Source of the DNA: Larix kaempferi
Lineage: Eukaryota > Streptophyta > Pinopsida > Pinales > Pinaceae
Direction: 5' to 3'
DNA length: 64,000 bases
Assembly: GCA_027924585.1 (NCBI GenBank)
Contig: BSBM01000261.1
Coordinates: 4,729,501 to 4,793,500, forward strand
Shown here: positions 1-11,052 of the stretch, piece by piece
Layout of the letters: the number at the start of each line of letters is the position of its first letter
Numbering within the stretch: the first letter of the stretch is position 1
Program-made: the position numbers and the translations under genes
Notes under the pieces: model-generated
What the model saw: only the letters and a program-made list of their open reading frames with translations
Told to the model about the DNA's origin: nothing
The model's database searches: none

Positions 1-1019
1 ATAATTATTTGCATATAAATGTTCTTTTTACTATGTTTGAGAGTAATAGAAGATGCATTAGTTCTGCATTTTCTTGTACAATATTGTCTTGGTTTGTATA
101 TGTGTTCTATGTATGTATTTTGTTGCATGTTATTGTAATGATGTAATAATTTGTATATATAAGTGTTTATTATATATAAGTTTTTTTAATTATAATATTG
201 TAATGGATTATTCGTATATTTTAGTATTGTAAATCATTTTTTTTTGTGGATTCTCAATTGATCTTTCAAATAACTGTAGAGAATTTGACTTTTTTTAATA
301 CAATTAGTAAGAATTTCAAATCCTACATCAGAAACAACATGCCTATAATCAAAGGAGTTTAAGGTTTAATGTTTAAAAAAAAAATTACCCCTAAGAATTC
401 CATTTGGTTTAATAGCTTAAAGTTGTATATAAAAATTTAGCTCCAATATAGTAGTTCTTCTATATAAGAATATTCCTAAAATAAGAATCTAGATCCAAAA
501 GAAGTGGACCTAACTGACATAACAATCCTAGTATTCAAAATGTGAAGGTTTTGGTAATTAATTAGGCTCTATGATTTGGATGTTCCTTTAACAATGCTAA
601 AGGATTTCCAAGATCTAAATCCAAATTCACAAAGTCCAAACCAAGAAAAATTAACCTATCACAATAAATCACCTAATAATTTCAAAGGTATTTAGCTTGA
701 TTTGTTCTAAATCAAACCTTATATTATTATTATTTTCAATTTAATTCATATGAAATTTAGAAGAAATGTGCTAGTTAGACATAATGCCTAAAACCAAAGG
801 AGATTTTCCAATCAAGACAATAACATTTCATAAGAATAGCAACATTATCCAAGTTAATATATAAACTATAAATGAAACAATAAATTATATGTTGGATAGA
901 AATAAGAGGAAACATAACAATTTTTTAAATCATATTTTATTAACATGAAAAGATTGAAAGTGCACAAACCAATAAATATAACCAATCAATAGCATGCAAT
1001 ATGTGTTGCACCTAGGAAA
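1..1019. other. AT-rich sequence with no recognisable feature
   Basis: No reading frame, RNA gene or repeat that I can name. The stretch is AT-rich with several homopolymer runs and stops in all frames. It abuts the LTR-like sequence that begins near position 1,020. Confidence 0.5.
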
Positions 1020-1462
1020 GATAATATGGGACACTTAGGAAGAATAATATAGGGTCCTAGGGAGGTACATAAAGGGGATAATGAATGAATGCCATTTTAA
1101 CATTTTCATGGAATAGTTCTACCTAGTAGTTGTTGGGTAATAAACAGGCCCACTAGGTTGTTAGAAGGAATAATATATTAATGAGAGGTAGTGGCATAGA
1201 CCCCAAAGAATGCTCATGAGAAAGCATATATATACAAGAATAACATTCTATTAGATATGTTTGATGTTGAGTATTGTATTATGGAGAGCATGGATTGTGG
1301 AGTGATTCCTTCCATAAGGACTATTTGATGATGTTACCCTACAATAAGGGGTCTCTCTATATTATTGTATTGTGTATTTTGTCTATGCATTTTGGCATTT
1401 ATGAACCTATGGTTTTATTCGCAATTTAAAGTTTTATATTTTATGTTTTATCTACCAAGGCC
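1020..1462 (+). mobile_element. LTR-like sequence, plus arm of a head-to-head pair
   Basis: This stretch reappears in reverse complement at about 1,506-1,935. Shared blocks, in order, include a CCTAGGGAGG-type motif, CTCATGAGAAAG, TTAGATATGTTTGAT, GAGTATTGTATT, GATTCCTTCCATAAGG and TACCAAGG. Similarity is roughly three quarters by eye. The other copy is followed by a primer-binding-site-like motif, so both copies are read as LTRs of one family. The outer end is not resolved and no target-site duplication was found. Confidence 0.55.
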
Positions 1463-1491
1463 CGAAATTCTTCCACTTATTTCCCAACAAA

Positions 1492-1505
1492 GATCTCTAA
1501 TACCA
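1492..1505 (-). other. Primer-binding-site-like motif
   Basis: On the minus strand this reads TGGTATTAGAGATC, close to the plant initiator tRNA-Met primer site TGGTATCAGAGC. It lies two bases beyond a CTACA end, which is the expected position just inside a 5' LTR. It orients the right-hand LTR-like copy to the minus strand. Confidence 0.5.
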
Positions 1506-1507
1506 CT

Positions 1508-1935
1508 TGTAGTAAACCTTGGTAAATAAAGATAAAATATAACCATTTACTTGAGAATAACCAAAATTCATCCACACAATAATAGACACAAAAATGTAGA
1601 GAGAACCATTAGGGTATGGTAACACCCTCAAAGACTCCTTATGGAAGGAATCAATCGATAATACATGCTTTCTACAATACAATACTCAATATCAAACATA
1701 TCTAACAGAATGATACTCATTTGTATATATACTTTCTCATGAGTATTTGTTGGGGCCTTTGCCAACTATCCCTCATTATTATATCATTTGTTCTAACTAC
1801 TGAGTGGAACTATTTATTACCCACCAAGTATTGTGTGGGCCTATTCTATGATTATGGACATATTAATTTCATTATCCCCATTGGGTGCCTCCCTAGGTAC
1901 CTTGTATTATTTTCCCTAGGTATATTGCGTTCCGC
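1508..1935 (-). mobile_element. LTR-like sequence, minus arm of a head-to-head pair
   Basis: This is a minus-strand relative of 1,020-1,462. Its 3' end on the minus strand is CTACA, followed by a primer-binding-site-like motif. Only about 30 bp of internal sequence follows before the plus-oriented copy begins, so this is a truncated 5' LTR facing a second, inverted LTR. The copies are diverged, which suggests independent insertions or an old rearrangement. The far end, near 1,935-1,990, is not sharply defined. Confidence 0.5.
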
Positions 1936-2936
1936 CCCTTCCTATGTTTCATTCTTAAAACATGAGTGGAAGCCATATAATATGATTTGTTAAGAAATAT
2001 AGTCTATTGGTACAAAGCACAAGCATCCATCCATCCCGGTGAAAAGTGGACATGGGGTCCAATTGCAGCCTTGCAACTGTGATCATTATTCTTATTTCTC
2101 ATTTAGTTCCATGTTGGAAATTTTCTACTTTCATATCTCCATGCATTTGTTTTAGTTCTCCGTATACCTTTATACTGGGTATCTTTTTTATTCAATGTTA
2201 GTCCATAGTAAGTTTGTTTTATTCACAACCTTTCCTTTATGACTATAATTTATGAGGGTGGTGTGGGTGGTGATATACATTAACCTAATTAGTTATTGGT
2301 TCTTCTTTATTTGAATCTTTAACATGTGGTTTCTTTGAGGAATGTGTGTTATGCACCAAATACCCTAGATAGAATAAAAATAGAAATAACAAGTCCATGC
2401 CTTGAGAGTGATAAAGTGTGAATGAATAAGTAACCTCTTTGAGAAGGAAACCTCGTTTTATAATCTATCTAATGCAAAAGACAAGATGATAATTCAAATG
2501 AATCTATTTTGATAAAATAGGAGATAAAGTGGCATGATGTATCGTACAGTCTAGGCCAACCTAAATATAACTAATGTAATAATAATGAGTGAGGTTTAGG
2601 GCCCTAACTATGTGGCTTTGTATATTATTCTTGATTTGTATGCCCTTTCTTAGGATTTCCTTCAAGTTATTATATAGACTCTTCTTTTGATTCAAACTTA
2701 GACCATTCATTTTATGTGTCTATAGGTATTGCATTTAGTTTCTCGACAATCATTACTTTCAATAACACCTTGGGTCCTTATTGTTTAGTAAGAGATATCC
2801 TATAGTGTGATATTCATTTCCTTGTACTAATGATTCATAAAATTATTTTGCACATTAATACTAACTATACCAATTAAGTCCATCCGAGGATATCCAGGAT
2901 ATCCAAGAATAATATCCACAAATCATCCATATCTAT

Positions 2937-5479
2937 TGTAATGTACCTGACCCTGAAACCAAGGTCATGGGTACATGTAAACCCAAGGGAAGGTTGAGTA
3001 AAGGTATAGAAAAACAGATTAAGGTCAACCAAAGGATAGGATAACATACCATCGAGTCAATTAAAATAAACATACAACATTTAAAATAATTGCGATACTT
3101 TAAAAACATTTATAGAACTCGCCAAAAACTCATGCAGATGCAACACCGTGCAAGCATGATAATGCAACCAAATTTACAAACTTTAATAAAATTGGAACTT
3201 AGCATTATTAAAACATTGAAGGTGACCATAATCAACCCAATAATGTTAACTAATCATATTTATGGAATTCTTTTCAAACAATTACAGACTAGATCTTTCC
3301 GCCATAAAACTATGCAATATATGGCATTCCCGTCAATCAAATTTATGACACTTTTATTAATGGTTTTGCATTGATCATCAAGTCAGATATGAAGCTAAAA
3401 CCTACAACCATTAAATAATGTACAATTTCAAATACAAATATATCATATACAACCATTAATTCATACAAATATTATATATACTATTGCTATAAAAATTCAC
3501 TACCGGATCATCCGGTAAGCATCCAAATCCCTGCAAAACCAACTGTGAGTCCCAAATAAAAATAATACCAGCTATATGGAGAACTATACAGCCACCAATG
3601 GTGCACTATAGAATTCGCATACATCCATATAGCATCATATATTCAATTCTCCAGAGAAACTATCAATTCAATCCAATTTCCAAGTAGAAAAACTCATCAA
3701 CTAGTGATCAAAACTCAGTAATTTCCACTGTGGAATCATAGAAAAGATATTTCAGCCACAGGAGATGCACTTACAGAGTATTATACAGAAAATAATACAT
3801 GCAAAAATATATTTCAATTTTCCATTAAGATCATATCTCCAATAGAAGAGAAAAACACCAATTTTCCAAGCAAGATTTCTCAACTAGATTTCCAGAAACC
3901 AAGCAATTTCAACTGTGAATTCATCTACAGATATGATCAGCCATAGAGGGAAAATTTATAGAGTAATCTAAAGAAAATAAATACATAAATCAAATATTTC
4001 AAGCTTCCATCAAATATCATATCTCATAGTCAAGGAAAATGTACAAGTTTCCAATAGTTAAACCATCAAATCTGCATCCAACTATTGATACAAAACAATA
4101 TACATTTTACTGTGAATAGATCAGCCATCAAGGGTGCTATATAAACAATGGAAACATAATATAAACTTATGAATTTACACAAAATAAATCAATTATCCTA
4201 ATAGTGTGCAACTGGCATCAACCGGACCACGTTCCACCTAGCCAAAGGCATTGCCAAGCCATGTCTCACTTTGACAGGCCACAGATCCAAAACATAGGTG
4301 CACTCAAGGATAGATCAAGTATTAGTTTGAGAAGCCAAAAATCAATTAGTCACCACGTGATTTATCCTACCCCTAATACCAGGTGCAATGGTAATCCCTT
4401 CACCCCCTAGGTTCCTCAGGACATCGCCATTCACCATCAGGATTTATGTGCAGGTCCAGGATAGGGACAAGTAGTGGACATGGAGGAACTATACCAGAGT
4501 TGTTTAGTATTTCCACAACACCATCCAAGATCACAATTATTCAAGAACAAGGTTCATTCACATAGTAGAGCATACATGGCTTCCCAAGCTCACAAGCTTA
4601 TCAAGCTCTCAACATTAATGGCATGAGCAACCAATATCAACCATCAATAATCCACAACAATCAACAACCTTAACCAAGGAGATCAACCATGGATTTATAG
4701 ACCAAAGGAGGTAATTCAAACCAAATGGGGTCAAAACAAACCAAGTTAATCCAACATGAGTCAATCCAAGGGGTTAGCTCAACCACAAGAGGTTAACTCT
4801 AATCCAACCCAAGCAATTCGAATTTCAAGGAGAGTGACTCCAAGCCACTCCACCCAAAACAAATTCATGTGTGGACACATCATTCATGAAGAGGAATCAA
4901 AATTAGTGAGGTGAGGTGTTACACAAACCAAGGAAACTTCCCAAAATAGAAAAGGAGGGGTTACACAAGGGGTTACTTAACTTTTGAGGTGTCATGGATA
5001 AAAATACCCAGTGAGGGTGCACTTGTGCAAATGGGGGTTACAAAACCAAGTGTAACCTCCAAAAAGGAGTTACAAAACCACCAAAGGGGCCCAATCAACA
5101 AGTGGAATCCACCAAAGCACCCATTAAATCATGAATTATGCTCAATGGTACCAACATAAGCTAAAATAATCAAAAGTTGGGTCTGTTGTACAATGTTTGG
5201 GTGATCATCAACTAATAAAGTCACCAAAGCATAAATATGTACCAAGCTCAACCAAACAAGTTCTAAAGTGCTAGGAATGTACCCATTTCCCCTCACCGTG
5301 TGGATCCATGCCTCCCATGCTCTTTTAGTGGCCCCCGGTGTGCCAATTGTTTTTATTAATTAATTATTTACAAAATAATAGTCTCTTGGTCCTTAAAGAC
5401 CCTTGTCATGGCACTTAGTGCCACAATAATAACAATTACAAATTACATATTTTTGGGGCTTAACAAATGGGGTATTACA
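2937..5479 (-). mobile_element. Solo LTR (2.54 kb) with 5-bp target-site duplication
   Basis: The plus strand begins TGTAATGTACC and ends GGTATTACA. It is flanked directly by TCTAT at 2,932-2,936 and TCTAT at 5,480-5,484, a perfect 5-bp target-site duplication. Read on the minus strand it begins TGTAATACCCC, a common Ty3/gypsy LTR start, so the minus orientation is preferred. A minus-strand TATAAAT lies near 4,695. No internal coding or second LTR is present, so recombination to a solo LTR is the simplest reading. It contains an internal array of about 185-bp units. Confidence 0.75.
3535..4180. repeat. Degenerate tandem repeat, about 185-bp unit, 3-4 copies
   Basis: An AACTGTGA-type landmark recurs at about 3,541, 3,726, 3,911 and 4,110. 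Each is followed by a GATCAGCCA or ACAGCCACC-like block and then CCATC...ATATC...TTCCAAG. Spacing is about 185, 185 and 198 bp. The array lies wholly inside the solo LTR, so it is part of that LTR family and not genomic satellite. Confidence 0.6.
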
Positions 5480-5484
5480 TCTAT

Positions 5485-5972
5485 ATAATGGAAATATATT
5501 AATTTCAAATCACAATTAACCATAGTAATATTTAAATCTTTAAAAAATTGAGCATTCTCACCCTCAAACTATGTTCTTTATAGGGACCTACAATCTTTTA
5601 AGCGACAAGACATTGATGAAGTTATGGTCATTGCTAGGGTTTATAAAACTAAAGACCTTATCATTTTGAATATATCCATGAACATGTAATAGGAATTTCT
5701 CATATGAAACTTAAACACCTAGTGCTCTGTGTATTTTTCTTAGTGCCAAGAGACTATTTGTCAAAATATTTTTTTTCAGAATATTCTTCATCCGGAAGTT
5801 TGAATATCTCCATAGAGTAAAATTACTCACCCCATATGAATTATTCATCCCTTAGATTAAAGTGAATATTTTGTTTCCACAATAGTGGATATTTTGACTT
5901 GATCTATTTTAAGTGTTCTTCAATACTAGACCATCATATTTCCCAATAAAAAACATCTTACTTGGAAGAAAA
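5485..5972. other. Unassigned AT-rich spacer
   Basis: No reading frame or named repeat seen. It lies between the solo LTR's right target-site copy and a 32-bp tandem repeat. Confidence 0.4.
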
Positions 5973-6069
5973 CCTATAACCAAAATTAGGGTTTTGAAGA
6001 AATCCCTATAACCAAAATTAGGGTTTTGAAGAAATCCCTATAACCAAAATTAGGGTTTTGAAGAAATCC
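5973..6069. repeat. Tandem repeat, three 32-bp units
   Basis: Three near-identical copies of a 32-bp unit containing CCTATAACC, AAAATTAGGG and TTTTGAAGAA. Copies start about 5,973, 6,005 and 6,037. The TTAGGG core resembles telomere repeats, but the 32-bp period and flanks show an ordinary minisatellite. Confidence 0.85.
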
Positions 6070-6434
6070 CTTACTTTTCAATGGAGCTCCTTTGTGTAGC
6101 TAGATTTTTGAGGTAGCAAAGTTGAAATGAAAACAACTCCCAGATTAAATATGGGAATGTCTATCACTGCTACATTTGGGTGTGAAACTTGACTTTGTTT
6201 TTCGACTTTAAAACAAAAATGGTTTGTGTTGTCATAAATTTGTCAAAATTATTAAAAAAATGTATTTTATTTTACTTATGTCCCAATGATCATCCTACTT
6301 TCAATGTTCGTAGGTATTCTAATGTTTCAAGGACATTATAGTGATGATAATATGGGATCGTTGCAATTCTTATTTTAATTGACAATGTTAAAATGACTTG
6401 AACATTTCATTTGAAGTGGTCAATGTTGCTTAAA

Positions 6435-6690
6435 TGCAATGGCTAATTTTGACTATGTCAAAACTTTTGTCAAAATTCTTACAATGTCGTAATTTACACA
6501 AGGAGGTACTTCTTACAATTTCCATATGAAATATATTCTTACAATGTCTTGTAATGACAAAATTCATAAATATTTTGTCAAAATTATCGCATAAATTATC
6601 ACCTTATATAAATTAGGCATTGCAAGAATTTTGACATAGTCAAATTAGGACATTGTTATAATTCTTACAATGTCCATATCAAATATATTT
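6435..6690. repeat. Imperfect inverted repeat, MITE-like
   Basis: The block around 6,440-6,490 contains TTTTGACTATGTCAAAA and TTCTTACAATGTC. It recurs inverted at 6,617-6,655 as AAGAATTTTGACATAGTC, with an indel of about 10 bp. A second pair of TTACAATGTCCATAT-type blocks lies between and beyond. The stretch could fold into a long hairpin. No clear terminal target duplication was found, so a MITE is only suggested. Confidence 0.4.
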
Positions 6691-6699
6691 ATACAAGGC

Positions 6700-7855
6700 G
6701 ATAATTTTAATGACTATAGTAGATGTTTTTCATACTTTTGACAACTATCACAACATTTTTGTATTTATTCTCAATACCGTTTATTTTCACTGCAAAGTTT
6801 GCATTCTTTACATATCCCAAATTCTCTTCACAGTAACGAGTAGTACATTTATATTAAAAATGTTGAGGCTGAAATCCAAACAACAAATTGTTTTCTGACT
6901 ATTATCTATTTTACCCATTCATATACAAAATTGATGATGGTAATGACACTGCCAAGCTGTGTTAAAAGCTTCAAAATAGGACTGATCCCCCTATTACTGT
7001 AAATTCTGATATACTGGCCTGAGACATATATACAACTATAAAACATAACATAAATTAGAAAATTTTGCAACCCTGCTGGTTTGGTCATGAATCATGTTGG
7101 TTGTTGTTGTTGTCTGCATCCATGTCTGAGTTCGTAGGATTAACTAGGTTTCTTCCAACATGCCCTTAAGCTACCGAGGTTGCATTACTTGGTGTCATAT
7201 CCAAATCAAGTGCTTGGATATGGGAATTCAAGTCTTCTTCTATACGTGCCATCTTGCCTCCCTGCTCTTCTACCATTCATTTCATTTCCTCCACCTTCTG
7301 CTAAATTTCCAATACCTGATTTTGTTGGTTCCTTGAAATACTTGAATTCACTTGCTGAAGATTGGTCACCTCCTTGTGAAGGAATATTACCTCCCATATC
7401 AAGTCCAAAATTTCACACAAAAGACAATGGTTGCATTCCATTTCCACCTCATTCCTAGGATTTTCCTATAACTAGAGCTGAGCAAGATGCTAATCTACCA
7501 AACCGACATCCCACATGTCCGTCCAACATTCAATATGATTGTCTTTCAGTGCTCACCGTTGTTGGAAGGAGCTCGAGACCAAGGTTGAAGCCAAACATGA
7601 CATTCTAAAAACCTCGAAATTCTATCTTCGCAGTCGGAGAAACCACCATGGAGCCCAATGATATTTGGACATCAGATCAATCCTTGGTAATACCTTCAAA
7701 TCCCTTGTGTGAATTGTCATGTACTCCTGTTCAATCATCTCTTTAATGTTCTCACTTACCCTACAATGCCTCCAAACCCAAGTTGTAGGCCTTTGAACAC
7801 ATGCCTTAAGAGTTGTCATCATGGTAGGTTTAGGAGTATCAGAGCCCCTTCATTA
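6700..7855. other. Unassigned sequence
   Basis: No family recognised. Short open frames on both strands here lack any motif. The part from about 7,620 to 7,830 lies downstream, on the minus strand, of the RNase H relic and may be the tail of the same LINE relic. Confidence 0.35.
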
Positions 7856-7859
7856 AGCT

Positions 7860-8205
7860 CAAAGTCCCCCTGTATTAGCTAGCATATTTGCTCAAACATT
7901 GTGATGCCTTAGAACATGGTGATACATTATGTTTTCAAAGGACTGAGCTAAGAGGCTTGCTCTTCTTAAGAGTTTTCTAAGAGGAAACGAGTCTCCTTTT
8001 ACTGTCGTGTGTAGATCTTGAATGAACACCATTGAGTCCCCCATGAATTTTACTATTTTGATTCCTCTTTCCTTGATTAGACGTAGACCAAGGAAAATGA
8101 CCAAGGCTTTAGTTATGTTATTGGTTTCCTTTCCAAGTCCCCTTGTGAATCATTATTATTCCTGTCCTTTGGGGTCATATACGGTCCCCCCCCCCAGCAC
8201 CTTCC
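7860..8205 (-). pseudogene. RNase H domain relic of a non-LTR retrotransposon
   Basis: Minus-strand translation shows the plant RVT_3-type RNase H layout. A VYDPKGQ strand is followed by TNNITKALVIFLGLRL (normally TNN.AE...A...GL), then GDSMVFIQDL (the D of the GDS motif), then a LLRRASLLAQSFENIMYHHV helix. The first stretch is interrupted by three consecutive stop codons and a run of ten C (8,186-8,195), so it is not functional. This domain sits at the C terminus of many plant LINE-type elements and also occurs as a stand-alone domain. No reverse transcriptase was seen next to it. The call rests on motif order only. Confidence 0.6.
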
Positions 8206-8329
8206 ACCCCTTAAATGATGTAATGATATTAATGAATATTCATTTCAGTAAAAAAATTGAATGTTATAGATTGTTAGGTGATTTTTCCTACACCCATCAA
8301 GTACTTTACCTTGCATATACCGAGAATTG

Positions 8330-9480
8330 TAGCTCGTTATGAAAGATATAGGAATCAAGTATCAATCTATTGATGCATGTCCTAATGACCATATTATATA
8401 TTATGGACAACATGAAACAAAGTCAAAATTCCCTCAATGTGGAATTAGTATATATCAAACAAATCAATTAACAAATAAAGTTTTCCATAAGGTTCTTTAT
8501 TATATTCCCACAATTCCACCATTCTAATGATTGTTTAGGTGCAAAGTGTAGCACAATTTATGGATTATCATGCATGGAATATAAGTGAATATGGCTATAT
8601 GCAAATTCATGCAAGTTGCGCCACATTTAGGACAATGAGGAAATATTGATACCTTTAAAAGATGAAGCTCGTATTGTTAGGCTTTCATTGGCAGTCAATG
8701 GTGTCAATATGTTTGGAGAGCTCGGATCCATTTTTTTATCATGGCCTATTTTTTTATAAACACTAAACTTCCTCCTTAGATGTTAGTTATAAAGAGGGAG
8801 CACACAATGTTGGCAATGATTCTTCCAGGTATTTATTTAAAATAATTTTTCCAAGTACATAGTTGTATTTTTTGTGTATTACACAATATTAATTTATTAT
8901 ATGTTCAGTGTAATAAAAATGTGTATCTTCAAATAATTGGGTAAGTACCAAATTAAATAGATAAATGTATTTATTGAGCCTCTTATCGATGAACTTCTAA
9001 AGTTATGGGTTGGCATCACTAAGTACAAAATATCCAAACTAGTAAGACAAAAACAATTTCAATTCCATGTAGTACTTATATGGACAAGTCACAATGCATC
9101 AAGGATAACATATTTTTGTGATAAATAAAGTACACACACACACACACACACACATGTGCACGTGCGCGCGCGCGCGCGCACACACACACACACACATACT
9201 TTTATCAATTATTTTTGTATTTTTTCAATATTTTCTTTGTATACTAGTATTAAAATAATTCCACATCTTGTAAGCATTCAAACAAAGGGTAAATTTGCAT
9301 GTCGAGTATGTGGTCCTAGAATTTTATCTAGACATTCAAGAAGTTTAGGAAAGGAGGTTTTTTATGAGTACATGCACTTCCTCCCTAAGAACCATCGATA
9401 TCGTGTCGATATCAAACTACCAATAAATTCATTTTTAAAGGGGAGGGAGAGATTAGAAAAAAAGCATGAAAAATGACGCC
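8330..9480 (+). pseudogene. CACTA (En/Spm) transposase TNP2 relic, N-terminal and middle parts
   Basis: Plus-strand translation gives the TNP2 signature block GIKYQSIDACPNDHIIYYG (8,345-8,400), followed by SKFPQCGISIY and a KVLYYIPTIP segment. A later block at 8,962-9,020 reads VFIEPLIDELLKLW. Another near 9,075 resembles LIWT..., and the block at 9,285-9,420 reads KGKFACRVCG...KEVFYEYMHFLP. These follow the normal TNP2 order. Stops and frameshifts separate them, and a sequence of about 150 bp including a dinucleotide repeat separates the LIWT and KGKFACRVCG parts where the family is nearly contiguous. CACTA elements move by cut and paste using this transposase. No CACTA terminal inverted repeats were identified. 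Confidence 0.75.
9130..9199. repeat. Alternating purine-pyrimidine microsatellite (CA)n(CG)n(CA)n
   Basis: Seventy bases of unbroken purine/pyrimidine alternation: a CA tract, a short CATGTGCACGTG-type centre, a CG tract, then a second CA tract. Such tracts readily adopt left-handed Z-DNA and are prone to length change. It lies inside the CACTA transposase relic. Confidence 0.95.
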
Positions 9481-10185
9481 TTAACTCTGGAAATTGGAAT
9501 ATAATAAGGCTTGCCAAGGTAAGCTTGTATTTAATATATTTTATTATATAAAATGTAACATTATATATCTTGTATTTGCATTCAGTTATTTTTATGGTAT
9601 CTAATATTTAATTGTGTTTCCTTTATATTGTTTCATTATAAAGGTCATTGATGCAATAATGATCTTCCACAATAAATTAAAAGATACCTCATGCAATTAA
9701 GTAGCTTTCCTTATAGTCAACTAGGTCTATCTCAAGTGATTGGGATGAATCATTGTTACCCTTCCTACCCAAGATCAAGTCCTGCAAGTGACACATTGAG
9801 CTCTTAATTAGTGTATTGATGTATTACCCTTCAGCCTTGAAGAATTGAGTTTACTATGGTACCATCCTCAAAATGGGGGGAAGTACCTAGTGGAATTCCC
9901 CAAGATATGCATTTCAAGGAAGAAAAAATTAGATCTCCATATTATGAGCACTACAAGTAGCTCATTTGTATGTTTACAATCCATATCGGAAAGAATGCTA
10001 TAGAAAAATTGTGAAGAATCATAGATGGAAGGAGTAACAAAGATAAAGTCATCAAATTTTGTAGTGAAAACCAGGAATCCAATCATACAATGGGAAATAT
10101 AATTCATTATTCTAGTGATGGACAACAAACAATCTTCCATGGTTATTTACAAACAAATAAGTAATGTTGTAAAAGATGTCATTCA
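9481..10185. other. Unrecognised interior of the CACTA relic
   Basis: No TNP2 block could be read here. It lies between the KGKFACRVCG block and the FDGVKTRDWH block, so it may hold introns, decayed coding sequence or small insertions. Confidence 0.4.
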
Positions 10186-10189
10186 TAAA

Positions 10190-11052
10190 ATTAAATTTTC
10201 CGCTAGTTTTGCTTCAAATATAAAGAATATCTTAATGTAGCAAGGTGAGTTTGATGGGGTAAAAACTCGCGATTGGCATACCTTTATTTAGGTATTTGAG
10301 TACATTATCATATTGTTATGCCTTTTTAAAAAAATTGGGTATTATTTTGAATTAAAAAAAAACAATAATAATTCCTTTTATGTTTGAGTATGTTCTACCT
10401 CAATCTCTCCCATAAAACTTTGATAACAACATAAAACATGTTATATATTATCTCAAAAGTAAACAAGGTATATTATGTCACAATTTATAATCAAAATGGT
10501 AGTTTTAGAACTAGCATACATGTGATTTCCATACAATGTATGTATAGTGATCATGTGATTTCCACACAATGTATGTATAGTGATCATTATTATTATTTTG
10601 TATCATGTGATTTCTTTGCATTGCATGTAGGTGGTTTTCATATAAAAAAATCCATAAATAAGATATAAGATATTGGAAAAGATAAATTCCTTAGCTAATG
10701 TGTGAAATGAAAAAGTATCTTCCTCCAACCTTTTTCAATGCACAAGAATACTATCTCATATATGAAGTTGAGGACATTGAAATATGTGGACCTGTACACA
10801 CAAAGGTCAGTGTATATGGTGGAGAGGCACTTTAATGCATTGAAATATTTTGTAAGACAAATATCACATCTCAGGGGATCTATGGTTGAGGGATATATGG
10901 TATATCAATCATTCATCCATATTAGTGAGTATATTCTTGAAGTAGCATTCAATATCAATTTTCCTTGCATTTCGGAAGTTGATTACATCAGCAAATATGA
11001 AGGGTATTTTTTGTTGGGGAAAGGTAAAACAAAGAAAGTGAAATGTAATTAG
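10190..11052 (+). pseudogene. CACTA transposase relic, C-terminal part with DUF4218
   Basis: At about 10,235-10,300 the plus strand reads FDGVKTRDWHTFI, matching the family's FGLKSHDCHVLM-type block. From 10,690 it reads LCEMKKYLPPTFF, then IYEVEDIEICGPVHTK, then, after a +1-type frame change near 10,805, VYMVERHFNALKYFVRQ and GSMVEGYMVY. This is the DUF4218 domain that follows TNP2 in CACTA proteins. The order and strand continue from the 8.3-9.5 kb blocks, so both belong to one decayed element. The frameshift and intervening stops make it a pseudogene. A short DENGKHYIYTL-like piece near 11,190 might be a further remnant. Confidence 0.7.

Noticed and set aside
5973-6069. Interstitial telomere repeat (TTAGGG)
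   Set aside because: TTAGGG occurs once per 32-bp unit within unrelated sequence; it is not a TTTAGGG array.
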